Translations under genes and position numbers: made by a program
Notes under the pieces: model-generated
What the model was told of the DNA's origin: nothing
Databases searched by the model: none
What the model saw: only the letters and a program-made list of their open reading frames with translations
Source: Gnetum montanum
Taxonomy: Eukaryota > Streptophyta > Gnetopsida > Gnetales > Gnetaceae
Direction of reading: 5' to 3'
NCBI GenBank assembly: GCA_015680685.1
Contig: MNCI01003377.1
Span: 631,425 to 695,424 of the forward strand
DNA length: 64,000 nt
In this document: piece by piece, positions 44,501-57,600 of the stretch
Position numbering within the stretch: the stretch's first letter is position 1
Layout: each line of letters begins with the position of its first letter

Positions 44501-45560
44501 ATTGACCAGATTGATTAGATTGACCAACTCATTCCCATCCATGTTAGCTATCCTGAATGCACCATTCTTGTAGGCTTTAGTAACAATGAAGGCCCCTTCC
44601 TAGTTGTCTGAGAATTTTTTCGCATGCTTGAAAATGGCTTTGAGGACCAAGTCACCTTCCTTGGTCTTACACCTAGTCAAGTCATGGTGATGTCACTTCT
44701 TCCTCTCTTGATAGTGTTCAATGTGAACAAGCACTTGCATACATTTCTCCTTTGCCTAGTCCAAGGCTACTATCCATAACTCATTTTTCTCATCATTGAT
44801 GAAGCTTGTCAAGGCTACTCATAGTGAAAGCACCTATAATTCAAGAGGTAAAATAACATCAGAACCATAAACCAAGCTATAAGGAATCACACTAGTTGAT
44901 GTGCGATAGGTTTTTTTGTAGGCCCATAGTGCATGGACAAGCTACTTGTGCCATTTGCACTTGCTGTTGTTGATCATCTTCTTGAGTAAGTTGATGATGA
45001 GCTTGTTTCTTACTTCTGCTTGTCCATTAGCTTGAGGGTAATAAGGTGACGAGAAAGAATGCTTAATGCCTAGGTCATGAAAGAAATATTTTGTTTCTTG
45101 GCTACTAAATTGTGGTTCATTGCTCGTAACTATGATCATGGGTATGCCAAAATGGGCTACAATGTTATCTAGGATGAAATTGCAGATCTACTCAGATATA
45201 GTCCTCCTTAGGGGAATAGCCTTAATCTACTTTGTAAAGTATTTGGTTGTGATGATGATGAAGCTATGCCTTATTGAAGACTTAGGCATTATAGGTCCAA
45301 TGATATACAACCCCCATCATTGAAATGACCATGTTATTTGAGTGGTATGCAACTCAATTGGTGGCACATGTATGAGGTTGCTATATCATTGGCATGTGTC
45401 ACAATGCTTAACCTTTTGCAAAAAGCCATTTTTCATACAGGGCCAATAGTAGCCTAACCATCTAATTTTAGTAGCCATAGCTGTAGGTCCTATATGTCCT
45501 CCAAAAACATCCTCATGAACCTCCTCTAGGACTATTTTGGCTTTAATTTTACCCAAGAAC
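44501..45560 (-). pseudogene. E2 integrase remnant
   Basis: The core is well readable. The open part 45139-44942 has MIIVTSNEPQFSSQET (D of the usual DNG lost), KHSFSSPYYPQANGQAEV with the catalytic Glu kept, and LLKKMINNSKCKWHK. Upstream is the GLYIIGPIMPKSSI-type first block. Downstream the C-terminal region ends MDGNELVNLINLINL-like. Gln-to-stop changes are frequent. Confidence 0.84.
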
Positions 45561-45870
45561 TGTAGGAGTATGTCATCATAGGATCATCAACATAATGTGT
45601 TATCACCTATGATGACATACTACTTCAATTGCTTGCCTACAACATCCTTCTAAGAAATAGTAAAGCCTTATGAGGATTCTCCATGGATAAGATAAATTTT
45701 GATTTCATCATACCACTCCCTAGTAGGATCAGTATGAATGATGACCACAAAAGTATCCTCAATGTTTTGTGTGATGGGAGTAGCACATTCCATAGTTAAG
45801 CTGGGCAACTTATAAACACATCTGGCATCACACTAAGGGCTAATGTTGCAATTGCAACGACTATGGAATT
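45561..45870 (-). pseudogene. E2 linker between second RNase H and integrase
   Basis: Degenerate sequence similar to the E3 stretch 37375-37127 (TQNIEDTFVVIIHTD, WYDEIKIYLIHGESS). Confidence 0.6.
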
Positions 45871-46330
45871 CTCATTTCAACAGATGTGTTGGATATTAAC
45901 ATTTGTAAATTGTTGTAACAATTGCTTCCCTAGGTCACAGTATGATTGTAAGTGTTTAACTTTACACACATAGACCTTAGTCACTTGGTTGACCATAAGT
46001 TGTGAATTACCTTTGATCATTAAGCATTTGATTCCTAAGTCATGAGCTGCCATCATCAATCTAAGCAAACACTCATACTTCACTATGTTATTGGTACATG
46101 GGAACTCAAAACAATAGGTGAAGGGTTGGTTTTCACTAGATGGAAATGTTATGATTGTAGTTGCACTAGCCCCATGGACAGTTGAAGCTTTGTCAAAGTG
46201 CATGACTACTTCATAATCCTTAGGCACTCAGTTAATAGTGTTAATGTGTTTATTAGGGAACTCAGGATCTATTGCTACTTGGTCATCAATGGGTGAAACT
46301 GTAAGTTGTACAGTTATAGCTTGAACTTTC
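45871..46330 (-). pseudogene. E2 second (archaeal-type) RNase H remnant
   Basis: The open frame 46227-45877 has YEVVMHFDKASTVHGASATT, CTNNIVKYECLLRLM, CLMIKGNSQLMVNQVTKVYV and YCDLGKQLLQQF. It is orthologous to 30760-31250 of element A. GDS is changed to GNS. Confidence 0.84.
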
Positions 46331-46772
46331 GTTAAGGATTGAGAGATGTAATGAAGGTCAAACTCCATGGTTATGGCTTTCCATCAAGCTATATGACTAC
46401 TTTTGTAGATGTTGGCCGTTATGGCTCTAAGTATGTTGTCCTTGTAAATGATGTTGACTTAGCTTTTGAAGAGGTAGTGTCTCCACTTCTTCAATGAGAT
46501 GGATGATTAGTACTAGATAATACTTATTCATTTCAATGTATTAGGTCTTGTGGGAAACTAATGCATGACCAAGGTAGTCTATAGGAATTTTTTATCCATC
46601 AATACATTTTTGATAGAGTAGAGAGGAAATGGATGTATTAGAGATGGCAAGGTAGATGTAAAATGATTTACCCTCTTATGGAAGATAGACTATCGATAGT
46701 TGTGCCAAATCTTGCTTAAGATCTTCAAAGGCCTCTTGGCATTGAACCATCTACTCATAGTGAACCCCTTTC
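46331..46772 (-). pseudogene. E2 native RNase H remnant
   Basis: On the minus strand: RNase H text matching element A (FKKGVHYE, EGKSFYIYLAIS, LGHALVSHKT-like, SLKKWRHYLFKS, HYISQSLTKVQA). Stops are scattered. Confidence 0.78.
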
Positions 46773-47819
46773 TTAAGCAAGTGCTACATGGGTTTGTAAC
46801 TTATTTGTAAGCCTATCAATAAACCTACAAATAAAGTGTAATCTACCTTGTAATCCTTGAAGCTTCTTAAGCTTGGTAGATGTTACTAATTTGGATATGA
46901 TCTTAACCTTATCAGGATATACATGAATCCCTACTTTAGATACTATAAAGCCAAGCATCTTACTAGTCTTTATACCAAAGATACATTTCTTAGTATTAAG
47001 CTTGAGATCATACTTGAGGCATCATTTAAGCATAGGATCTCGGTCAATGGCATGGTCACTAGCCACTTTGGATTTAATAGCTATATCATCTACATAATCA
47101 TTGAGTAAAGTTAGCATGCAATCATTGAAGATATAGATCTTGACTCATTGATAGGTTGCACCAGCATTCTTAAGGTCAAAGGGCATCATGGTATAGCAAA
47201 AGGTACCTCAAGGGATCATGAAGGTCATGCTAAGTTGGTTCTCTATGTTCATCCTAATTTGGTTGTACCTCAAGAATCCATCCATAAAAGACAACAAAGC
47301 ATGTCCAGTCGTAGTATTGACAAGTTGATTAATACTAGATAAAGGGAATTCATCCTTGATGGTCACTTTATTTAGCTCTTAGAAATTGATGCAAATATGG
47401 ATACTCACATTTTTCATAGGAACTATGTTGGACAACCATTCTTCGTAGTTGATAGCTCTAATGAAACTAGCTTAGTAGATTGAAATCTCATCTCAAACTA
47501 CGAAGGCCAAATTAGGTCTAATCTTACACACTTTCTACTTAAATAGTCTAATTCTAGGGTCTATTATGATGTTTTGTTGGACTAAGCATGGGTCTAGGCC
47601 TAGCATATCTTCATATGATAAGGAAAATGCTTTAATTTTACCTTGTTGAACCTTGGTGATGTCTTTAGCCTATTGAGGTTCTAGTGAGGAAATTAGTTTA
47701 AGGATTTTCTCCTCACCACTATGTGTTTTGATAGGAACCTCAACTAGAGAGTCTTTGATTATGTCACCTACCTCTAAGTTAAGGGGTTTGACTAGGTTTT
47801 CAGGGCATTCTAGAGGTTT
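46773..47819 (-). pseudogene. E2 reverse transcriptase remnant
   Basis: From 47819 downwards: KPLECPENLVKPLNLEVGD, THSGEEKILKLISSLEPQ, SYEDMLGLDP, then the RT core with FIRAINYEEWLSNIV, SFMDGF-RYNQIRM and MMPFDLKNAGATYQ. The active site YVDDIAIKSK lies at about 47100-47071. The connection (LKKLQGLQGRLHFICRFIDR) closes it. The part N-terminal to 47819 continues at 53856 after D2. Confidence 0.86.
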
Positions 47820-47823
47820 CCCT

Positions 47824-48982
47824 TCTAGACCTTTTGATGTGTTTTGGTATGCACAAAATGTTAAGTAAAATGGAGACAAAAGTTGTTTGCATGGTTGTAT
47901 GATTATTATGTTTGTAGGACAACATACATAGGAAACCAAGATGAGCTAAAGAGGACATCAAACGAACATCCAAAGAACATGGACAAGGACATGATATTGA
48001 ACAAGAAAAGTTATCATTATCTAAGCATGCAGAAGATCAAGACTATAGACAAGGAACAATGCATTCAAATGATAAAAGAAGATGATGAAAGATGTCTCCA
48101 GAAAGTAGGAGATGTCTTGGTAGATTTGGGATGAACTCAGAGAAAATCTAGAAAGATGTCTTTAGAAATAGTAAGACATCTTTACCTAGCCAAAAACATC
48201 TTTCATGAGGTAAAGACATATTTATAAAATGCATACCAAATATAGAAATATGTCTTCCATTGAGTAAAGACATATTTCTAGATTTGAATCCAAATTTAAA
48301 GAGACATCTTAGGCATGAGAAAGATATCTCACATGACCGTTAGTGACCATTAGCTAGCCATTGCACAAGTTTTGAGAAGGATTTAGCAACATAGTAGCTA
48401 GAAGAAGACTTCATGTAAATTAGGAAATGTGCAAGCATTATTGTATTCAGTATACAATCATTTGTAATCATTAAACTCTGTGTTGCTCCTAATTGTCTAA
48501 TCATTTTGGATTTATTAGGTGTGTTATACCTAATTATGCATGGATTAACAAATTGATCCTTATATTTCTTATTCTTGTTGCCCTGTGGGGTTGAGTTCCT
48601 TGAGCTTGTTGGGATCCTACGAGATTGAGTTGTTGATGTTGTGGTACAACACTCCAATGTGGAGCTTAATATTGTAAAGGTTGTGGAAGCCTTGAAACCA
48701 CATTTCCAATCCTGATGGTACCTTGTAGGGTTGAGTGATTGGTGCTACAGTACAACACCAACATTTCCAAGCAGGGCTTGATGACTATACAAGGTGTGGA
48801 TCCTTCAACCATATTTGAGAGCAATAAACTTCAAAGGCATGCTTGGGATCTGCCGTCTGAGTTTTAGGTACCCAAGTTGGGGAAGCACATAAATTTGTGT
48901 GTGTGTGTGTGTGTGTGTTGTTTATTTAAGTTTTAATTTGGGAAACTTATCCATCCCCCTTTTCTAAGTTCAATGATCCACA
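47824..48982 (+). repeat. D2 5' LTR
   Basis: Starts TCTAGACCTTTTGATG, aligned to TATGGACCTTTT of D1 (the TG is mutated), and ends GATCCACA. Includes a GT dinucleotide run at 48895-48919 that the 3' LTR lacks. Confidence 0.86.
48895..48919 (+). repeat. GT microsatellite in D2 5' LTR
   Basis: About twelve GT units; the 3' LTR has only ATTTTTATGTGTG at the same place, so it expanded after insertion. Confidence 0.9.
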
Positions 48983-48984
48983 AG

Positions 48985-48998
48985 TGGTATCAAAGCTT
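48985..48998 (+). promoter_or_regulatory. D2 primer binding site
   Basis: TGGTATCAAAGCTT, two bases after the LTR; close to the plant initiator tRNA-Met site TGGTATCAGAGCC. Confidence 0.83.
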
Positions 48999-49036
48999 GG
49001 TACTCTCTATTTCATCATCAACTTCAAGTGTGAACA

Positions 49037-50512
49037 ATGAAGGGAACTTCTTACACAAGGCCATCCATGTTTGGTAGATTTGACTTCAACTATTGGAAAG
49101 CTAGAATGCAAGGGTTCTTTGAATCCATGGAGTTTGAAGTTTGGGAGTCAATCTTGGAAGGCTACACTTCACTCATCATCAGTACCATCAGCATCATCAA
49201 GTCTTACAACAAATGGTCGCAAGAAGAAAAGGATAAGTTCAGGTTGGATTCAAAAGAAAACAATTATTTATATTGTTCTTTGAATAAATATGAATTTAAT
49301 AGGATAGTAGGATGTAAAATAGTCAAAGAAATTTGGCAAACTTTAGAAGCTACTTATGAAGGAACCATTATTATTAAGCAATTGAAATTGTTAGTTTTGC
49401 AAAGTAAATATGATAAACTTAAAATTGTGAGAAAATTAGGGATTACTTTTCTAGAGCTAATGATATTTTTGTAGCCATTAGAGGAATATGAAAGGACTTG
49501 CCTAAAAGCAACGTCATCATAAAAATGATTAGAACTCTATAACAGAAGTTTAGACCTAAGGTCACAACCATGGATGAAATTAAAGATTTCTCAACTTTGA
49601 GAGTTGAGAAACTTCAAAGTGCTCTCATTATCTATGAAATGAATCTCATAAGTGAAGGAACAATTCAAGAAAAACCTATTACTCTAAAGATTGCCTCCAA
49701 GGAGAAGGAGATCAATGAGCATGATGAGGGAAATGAAGATGAGATTGTTCTTTTCTCAAGGAGACTACAAGAATTTCTTACAAGAAGAAACAAAGGGACA
49801 TCTCAGTAACAACATAGATCATATCTCTTCAAAGGAAGCGAAACAGGTAGAAATTTTTTAAGTTCTTCTCATTTATATTTTATTTCAATAGAGTGTTGGG
49901 TTTGTGGAGGAAGAGGCCACATGGCCTTTGAATGTCCTAGTGATTTAAATGATAGAAAAGTTTAGCCAAAGAATAGATCCAATGATGAGGAATTGAAAAA
50001 TACCAACTTTTATACAAGTTGGGATGCCGATGAGCAAAGTGAAGAAGAAGCATGCAATTCTCCTAAAGATTCTCATCTCATTTGCATGGCGCTTACTAAT
50101 GAATCTTTCTCACATATGGTTGAACAACATGGTAAGTGTGATGAGAGGTATAGTGAATTTAAAGAAGAAAATTTTCTCTTACATCATTTTATTAGGAAAG
50201 AAAAGAAAATAATGCTTTCTAAGTTAAGTGCTATTCATGCTAAAATGAAAGAAGAAATATTAAACATAAAAGCTAATATTCAACCACTAACCTCTTGTAA
50301 GAAGGATTACAACAAGATTCAAGATGAGGAGTTTTCTGAAAATCATCCAAAAAATTCAGAGGTAGTAACACTTGAAGTTTCAAGCTTAAAGTCAAGCATA
50401 GTAAGGTTTGATAATTCTAATCATAAGGATGAATCTACTTTTATATGTAAAAATTATCATTTTATGCAAACTTCTAATTATAATGATCAAAATAAGATTA
50501 ATGCTTGCTCTT
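49037..50512 (+). pseudogene. gag: D2 copia (SIRE-type) gag
   Basis: Starts at ATG 49037: MKGTSYTRPSMFGRFDFNYW, KARMQGFFESMEFEVWESI, YCSLNKYEFNRIVGCK, KEIWQTLEATYEGT. After stops and a frameshift near 49470 comes KFRPKVTTMDEIKDFSTLRV. The CCHC zinc knuckle CWVCGGRGHMAFEC lies at about 49888-49930. A C-terminal open stretch of 173 codons (49993-50514) follows, with an acidic region then a Lys-rich coiled coil (EEILNIKANIQPLTSCKK). It is the best-preserved gag of the window, about four to five lesions from open. It packages RNA and binds nucleic acid in this family. Confidence 0.88.
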
Positions 50513-50519
50513 GAAAAAG

Positions 50520-52680
50520 GGGTTTAGTAAGGAATTTGTGCAGGTATTAATAAGTGAGAATGAAAAGAATTATAACTTTGAAAGTAATGCAAAATTTGAT
50601 TCAAAGTTTTATCAAAAGGAAAATAAAAAAATAGAGACATCACATACACGATCTAATGAAAGAGAACCTAAGGATGAGGAGGTACTTCATAATAGGGGAC
50701 CTCATCTCAAACTCCATTAATTATCCCAATTTATTGGCAAGTAAGGTAAGTTTAGGTAAGTCTCTATCTCTTCATTTGCTAGTTAATAAGGATAGTGTAA
50801 ATTATCCATATATTAAATCAAAAATTTGGAATAAGTGTCTAGAGCACTTCTCTCATTCATTCATGATATTGACTTTTTCTTATGAAAATTTAACAACTCT
50901 TGTAATAATTTCCCTTCTTTTGATTTCTTGTCTTGCTCAATATAAAATTCTTGTGGTAATCGGTATCTATGCCCATAGTCTTTGAAATGATTTTTTCCAT
51001 TTAGAAGATGAGACAAACCTCTATCAATATTGCTAGTTGAAGATTTAGATCTCAACAAATTAAGCTTAATGTTGATATACTATTATAGGGTGTTTGTGAT
51101 TTTTGCACATTAATCTTAAAAGCCCAAGATAAGTAGCACATATGTAGGGGGAGCCTACATCTCACTCATCTTGGGAGCCCTCAATGTAGGGCGAATCCAT
51201 AGAGACTTCAGCCACAATGCACAATGTGTAAGAAAAGAACTTCAAAAGGTATTTATTGGTATGGCAAAGTCTTGAATGATAGTGTATAAGGACTTTATAA
51301 GATATGTAACCTAGTTTCTTATCAACATCTCTTATTTGTAAATGATTGTGGTTGTTGTATTGACTTGTACTAAAATCAAAACATGCATGACTTTCATAGT
51401 CTTTTGATAAATTCTTTTGGTTGAATCTAGAATTACATGATGTTATCTACAAGATTAGTTTTCTTTTATCTTTAGTCATTAGCATTAATTTATGTGTTGG
51501 TTCTCATTGTTTTGAACTGATAGACCACCTATTCAATAGTCAATCATAAGCTTAAGCATGAAGTATCTATTTTTATACAGCAAGTTCTTAATATTATGAG
51601 AAAATCCATGATCTTTGTTTTTTGGTATCTGGGCTTTTGATTGAGTTATCAATTGAATAATTTTCTTTGAGATGTAGATTAGCCATGATAAGAGCAATTA
51701 TTTTGATAATTTGGTTTGAGAATTTGACATGGCTGGTTTTAGGTTGTAGATTGCTATATGCTCATTTACCAAGATGAAGATCCATACTAATTACTTATTT
51801 TGAAGATAGATTACTTGCTCCTCAACGTTCACACTTCACATCAAGTTTAAATATTGGTTAAAAAACTTGGATAAGTTCTTGATATATGTGCAACAATGCT
51901 TGTTGCTTTCTTATTTTTGTGATACTTGATGGAACACCTATTTCTACATGCTCTATCTTTGATATTTTGTATTTATTGACTATTTTTATGTGATCATATT
52001 TACATTAGGAGAGAATTTTAGAAAGTGTATGAATGTATATTTATCAGCATGTTTTATTTTTGCTCAATGGTTTTGGATGTTGCATTGCCTTGAATAAACA
52101 TTGGAGTATGCATGTTTCACTCATAGCTTTGACTATTAAAATTGAATGTTGATGGTTCTTATTGAATTAATGACAACTCCTTGTTTTGACCTCAAAAGAG
52201 AAATTCTCAATTTTCACTACAATTTTAGCAATAACATGATTACTTTATGGGAACTTATTCATTTGACATCAATGCTTTTCCATTATGAAGTTGTATGGCT
52301 ATATTTACCTCATCATGGAGTTGTGCCCATGTTGTATAAAAATGAAGATTATATAAAATCCAAGCACCTTACACTACTAATGTCTTATTATTTTGAAGAC
52401 AAGTTGCTTAAGCCTTTGCTTCAAGGTTGAATTTCACTTGAAAAAAATATTTTGTTCTTATCAACATTGGGGCATCTATTAATGGACCTGATAAATACAT
52501 ACTCCATATATCTTCTTAGGATTATGAGTGATATTTGGCTCTCCATATTATAGTGTTATTTTATATCTTTTATATCTAAGTTTGTGCACCTTATTCTTTT
52601 TGTTGCTGTTCAAAAAGGGCGAGAATAGTATGGTTATATTTGTATGATCACTACCCATTTTCTTAAGTTTTGAAAATCAC
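50520..52680 (+). other. D2 non-coding internal region
   Basis: No protease, integrase, RT or RNase H coding in any frame. Blocks are shared with D1, such as CCTAAGGATGAGGAGGTACT (50665) and GTAGGGGGAGCCTACATC (51145). Short open frames at 50656 and 52146 are unsupported. The conserved length suggests it belongs to the element and is not degraded pol. Confidence 0.78.
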
Positions 52681-52695
52681 CAAAAAGGAGGAGAT
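52681..52695 (+). promoter_or_regulatory. D2 polypurine tract
   Basis: CAAAAAGGAGGAGAT directly before the 3' LTR, a typical plant copia plus-strand primer. Confidence 0.85.
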
Positions 52696-53855
52696 TGTGG
52701 ACATTTTGGTGTGCTCAAAATGTTAAGTAAAATGGAGATAAAACTTGTTTTCATGGTTGTATGGTTATTGTGTTTATAGGACTACGTACACGAGAAACCA
52801 ATATGAGCTAAAGAGGACATCAAAAGAACATCCAAAGAACGTGGACAAGGACTTGGTATTGAACAAGAAAAATTATCAACATCTAAGCATGTAGAAAGTC
52901 ATGCATATGGACAAGGAACAATGCATTCAAAAGACAAAGGAAGATGACGAAAGATGTCTTTGGAAAGTAGGAGACATCTTGGTAGATTTGGGGTGATCTG
53001 AGAGAAAATCTAGAAAGACATCTTTAGAAAAAATAAGACATTTTTTCCTAGCCAAAGAAATCTTTCATGAGGCAAAGACATCTTTATAGAATGTAGATCA
53101 AATATAGAAAGACATCTTCCATTGAGCAAATACATCTTCCAAGATGAAGACTTTAGAAAAACATATTTTAGGTAACAATTTGGAGCCAAATTTGGAGAGA
53201 CATCTCCCATGACTGCTAGTGATCATTAGCTAGTTGTTGCACAAGTTTCAAGAAGGATTTAGCAATGCAACATCTATAAGAAGACTTCATGTGCATTGGA
53301 AAATGTGCAAGAATTGTTGTATTCATTGTACAATCATTTGTAATCATTGAATTCTCTATTGCTCCTCATTATCAAATCATTTTGGCTTTGTTAAGTGTGT
53401 TGTACCTAACTGTGCAAGGATCAGCAAATTGAGTTGAAATCATTCCTTGTATTTATTGTTCTTTTTTCCCTACAAGGTTGAGTTCCTTGAGCTTTTTAGA
53501 ATCATATGAGATTGAGTTATTGGTGCTATGGTACAACACTATGATATAGAGCTCAATATTGTAAAGGTTATGGAAGCCTTGAAACCACATTTCCAAGCTT
53601 GATGGGACCTTGTGGGGTTGAGTGATTAGTGTTGTGGTACAACACTTTGAAGTGGAGCTTGACAACTATAGAGGGTGTGAACCCTTCAAGCATGATTTAA
53701 GAGCAACAAATTTTGGAGGTGTGCTTGCAATCTACCTTGCAAGTGTGGAGTATCCAAGTTGGAGAATCACATAAATTTTTATGTGTGCTTTATTTGTTTA
53801 AGTTTTGATTTGAGGAACTTATTCATCCCCCCACTTATAAGTTCAACAATCCACA
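52696..53855 (+). repeat. D2 3' LTR
   Basis: 1160 bp, TGTGGACATTTTGG to CAATCCACA. Many AGATGTCTT/AGACATCTT words. The minus-strand frames here are shadows. Confidence 0.9.
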
Positions 53856-54030
53856 TCTCTATTGAGGCTATGTGAGCGACAAGACTCTCAAGCTCAAGAT
53901 CTAGGCAATCAAGGTCAATAAACTATTCTATATCACCATGGGGTCCACTTAGGCTCAAAGGTAGACTGATCTACTCCCAGGTACTCATACCTTGATCTTG
54001 CATGTCAAAAAAAAGTACATTAAGTGACAC
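53856..54030 (-). pseudogene. E2 RT-exon linker (N-terminal part)
   Basis: The minus strand from 54030 reads SLNVLFFDMQDQGMSTW, ISLPLSLSGPHGDIE and FIDLDCLDLELESLVAHIAS, with two TAG stops. It aligns codon by codon with element A from 29061. It starts right after the acceptor TTTTACCTAG and is cut by D2 at 53856. Confidence 0.82.
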
Positions 54031-54659
54031 CTAGGTAAAAGTCAATAAATAATGCTAAAATTCTATAAAACTATGTAAATACATGCTAATCTAATGCAAA
54101 CAAGGTAATCCAAGGTTATAAGTAAGGTAAAGAAACAAGTAAGCAAAGTGCAATAAAGGAAAAATAAAGGGAAGTATGAGAAATATGGCTACAAATGATC
54201 AACAAGGATCATAATTTTACTAGTTTTAGCCCTTAGTAGGCCATGATATCAGTTTAGAGTCTTGGTGAATTAGAATGCAAGTTTAAGGCCTTAGCAAAAT
54301 AAAGGAAAATAATGGTCAAGGAAGGTTAAGCCCCACTATTTGATACCAATCAAGGTTAAATAAAGGAAAATAATAGTATACTAAGGAAAATACAAAAAAT
54401 ATAAGGATAAAAAAGATTCAAGAAGGTCAACCATGCAAAATAAGGCTAAGAACAAGCTGAAGCACCATTTAATAAGGCCAAATCAAGCAAAATATGCTAC
54501 ATATGATCAAACTTGGCTAATATAGGTTAAAATGGATTATATGTTGCCATTTTAGGCCTTAGAAGGCCATGTTTTGAGGCTACAAGGCTGTTAAGTAAGT
54601 TTGGTCATCAGTTAGGGTAGTTTCTGGGTCATTTAGCCTCAAAAGTCAAGAGTTTTAAG
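54031..54659 (-). other. E2 intron end, spacer before array
   Basis: Non-coding and homologous to 28601-29050 of element A on the other strand. Contains the ~32-bp AGTTTTAGCCCTTAGTAGGCC unit three times at 54210-54300. Confidence 0.65.
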
Positions 54660-57600
54660 GCTTCCACGTTAACCAACATGCAAGAAGGAACCCTTAGCAT
54701 GGAAATTAAAGAAAGTGGATTTTGGGGCATCTATAGGTCCAAAATTGAGGTTCTAAGGCCTTATCAAGGTAGTGTAGGGCTAGATCTATCAAAATTGGGC
54801 ACTGCGGAGGTTAGTAAAGGTGAAAAGTAGGTTTTGGAGCTTACCCCAATTTTTTCCACTCTAGGTAGTGTGGAAGAGAGGGAACTTAATGTGGAGAATC
54901 AAAATATAAGCAAAAATAGGATCAAGCATGGTCAAACAGCCACCTGGAACGTAGATCTAGAAGCTATGCATCCTCTAGCTTCATTTTGAGGCCATTTGAA
55001 TTAGTTTTAAGTGTCAAAACATGTTGAAATAGATTCCCCCTTTATTCCATGCTAAGCACAAAATCCCCAACATGGAACAATGGGGGGAAACTTGTTCTAT
55101 GGATTCATGATGGTTTGGTAGCATGTTGACCAGGTTCCTAGGCTCCTAGGGCTATAGATCATGATTTCACAAGTTTTTGGCTGATTTTGGTCACGTTTGG
55201 AAGTCATTCAAGGGAACCTAAGATCTTACCATCTATTTCCATCTTGGTGGAGTTTCTCCAGTGTGGAAGATTGGGGAGAATGAGTTTTGGAGGTCAAAAT
55301 GAAATCAAATGAGCAAAATCACAAGGCTATGAGGTTCTAGGCCTTTTTGGTATAGATCTTTTGATTTTGGAAGTGTTTTCTTACCACTAAAAGTGGAAAG
55401 GAATCCTTCACCCTTTTTTTCCACACTACCCAGCATGGAAGGGATCCTCTCTAGTGTGTATGGATAAAGAATCCTAGAACTAGGCTGATTTGAGTTGTAA
55501 TTGACTATGCATGTTAGCTTCCAAAGGTGCTAAGGCCAAAAGCTAATGTTTTAGCTTAAAAGTTGGTAGTTTTGGATATTACTAAGTGATTTTTGGGATT
55601 CCCCACTTTCTTCCACCTTGGGGATGGGTTGCTTAATGTGGAAGACTAGGGGGATAGTTTTCTAATCATTTAGGGTCAGCTTCCTAAGGTTTGAAGTTTC
55701 TAATGGAGGCTGACAGGGTTCTAGAAAGCATGCAAGATCAGTTGGTGTCATTCTGAGGTGTGTATGAGCCCCAAATGAATCTTCCTCTTAGTCTCCACAC
55801 TAGATAGCATGGAGGAGAGGGTCTCTAGCATGAAAGAACCACAAATCTTAGATCTAGATAATTTTTGACCTTAATCAATCATGCATGTGTACTTCTAGGT
55901 TTAATGGGATCAAGGACCAGGGTTTGAGGTCAAAACTGGTTGGTTTAGAGGTTAGCTAGGTGGTTTTTGAGCTTTCCATTTTTTCCATTCTAGGGATAGT
56001 ATGATGAGCATGGAATATTAAGGTAAGTAGCTTTTTAGACATTTGGAGTCATTTTCTCATGGTTTTAGGGTTCTAGAAGGTGTAAAACTACACTTAAGAT
56101 TCTTGTAGAGCTATAGGGTGCTTGCTTGAGGTGTTTAAAGGTTATTTTGAAGTCCTCCCAAAGTTCTTCCACACTAGCCAGCATGGAAGAGGGAGCTCTT
56201 AGCATGGAGGAACTAGGGGACCCTATGTTTTGCTAATTTTCACTAGTTTTGGCTATGCATTAGAGTCTCCAAGGTTGCTAGTGTTATTTTTTGATGCCTA
56301 GTGTTAAACCTTGATCATTTCGAGGGTTTTTAAGTGGTTTTTGATGTTTCCCATTTTATCCATGTTTGGGTTTCTATGCGCAATATGGAAGATTGGGGAA
56401 AAGGTTTTTTGGCTATTTGTGGCTAATATCGATAGGTCTGATGGTCCTAGAATGTGCAAAAAGGGTTCTAGGACACACATAGGGCTTTCTAGAGTTTTTT
56501 AAAGGTTTTTAAAGGTTATTTTGAAGTTTTCCCAAAGTTTCCCCCTTTCTTCCATATTGGCTAGCATGGAAGTAGTGGCTCCCAATGTGAAGAAACTAGG
56601 GAAACTTGATTTTTATCAATTTTTTCTAGTTTTGTCTATGCATGTGTGTCCATAGGGTTACTTGTGTTAACTATCAATGCCTAGGGTAGAAATATGATCA
56701 TTTTGAAGGCTATGAGAGGGTTTTTAGGCTTTTCCCTTCATCCACACTAGGGATAGGATGCTCAACAAGAATGGGATCCTCCTTAGTGTGGAGAATCCAA
56801 GGGAGACAAGTTTTGATCATTTTAGGTGAGTTCTAGAAGTTTGGTGGCTTTCGGAAGGATTGAGTTGCTTTTGAGAGTCAAACTTCATGCAAAAAAAAAA
56901 AATTAGTTTTAGCTTTTCCCTTTTCATCCACATTGAGACCAAAATGCTTAGCATGGAAGGGATTCTCCCCAACCTAGAAGAACCTAAGGAGTTTGATTCT
57001 TATTAATTGTTGGCATTGTATTAGCTTTCGAAGAGGCTATTAAGGTTTTGGTGTTAGTTTAAGGAAATTTGATGTTGTTTTCTTGTTTCTGGAACTCCTC
57101 ACTAGCCTTCTTAGATCCATACTTCTAGTTTCCATTCTAGTTAGCATGGAAGAGATCTCCTCGAGCATGGAAGAATTAAGAAAGTTAGATTTAGGTCAGT
57201 TTGATGCCCAATTGACCATGCATGTTATCCTCTGTGGTTGTTGGTGTTAATAGTCAATATTGGGTATCAAGATCTAGTAGTTTGGAGGTTTCTAGGTACC
57301 TTATGTAATCTACTCCTTTTCTTCCATGCTGGGCATGATGGCCCAACATGGATGAGAGGGGAATGGTAATTCTATGCCATCTTTGACTACTTTTGAGGTC
57401 TTTGGAAGCTCTAGAGGGTTCTGGTAGGGTCCAAGGGTCACCAAGGTAGGTATTTGACTATTCAGATCATAACTTAGGTTTTCTTGCATACCTCCTAGAT
57501 TTCCACACTCACTCCATGCTTGAAAAAATGGAGGCAGGGTTCACCAACATGGAACTAACTATGGGAGAAGAATCAACTTGTTGTAAGATCAATCTAGGCT

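Larger units (their letters stand above)
47824..53855 (+). mobile_element. D2: non-autonomous Ty1/copia element (gag only)
   Basis: 6032 bp with 1159/1160-bp LTRs, an initiator tRNA-Met type primer site, gag with an intact zinc knuckle, about 2.1 kb of non-coding DNA and a polypurine tract. No pol is present. Flanks TCCCT (47819-47823) and TCTCT (53856-53860) are a target duplication with one change. Excision restores the RT linker of E2. Confidence 0.9.
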
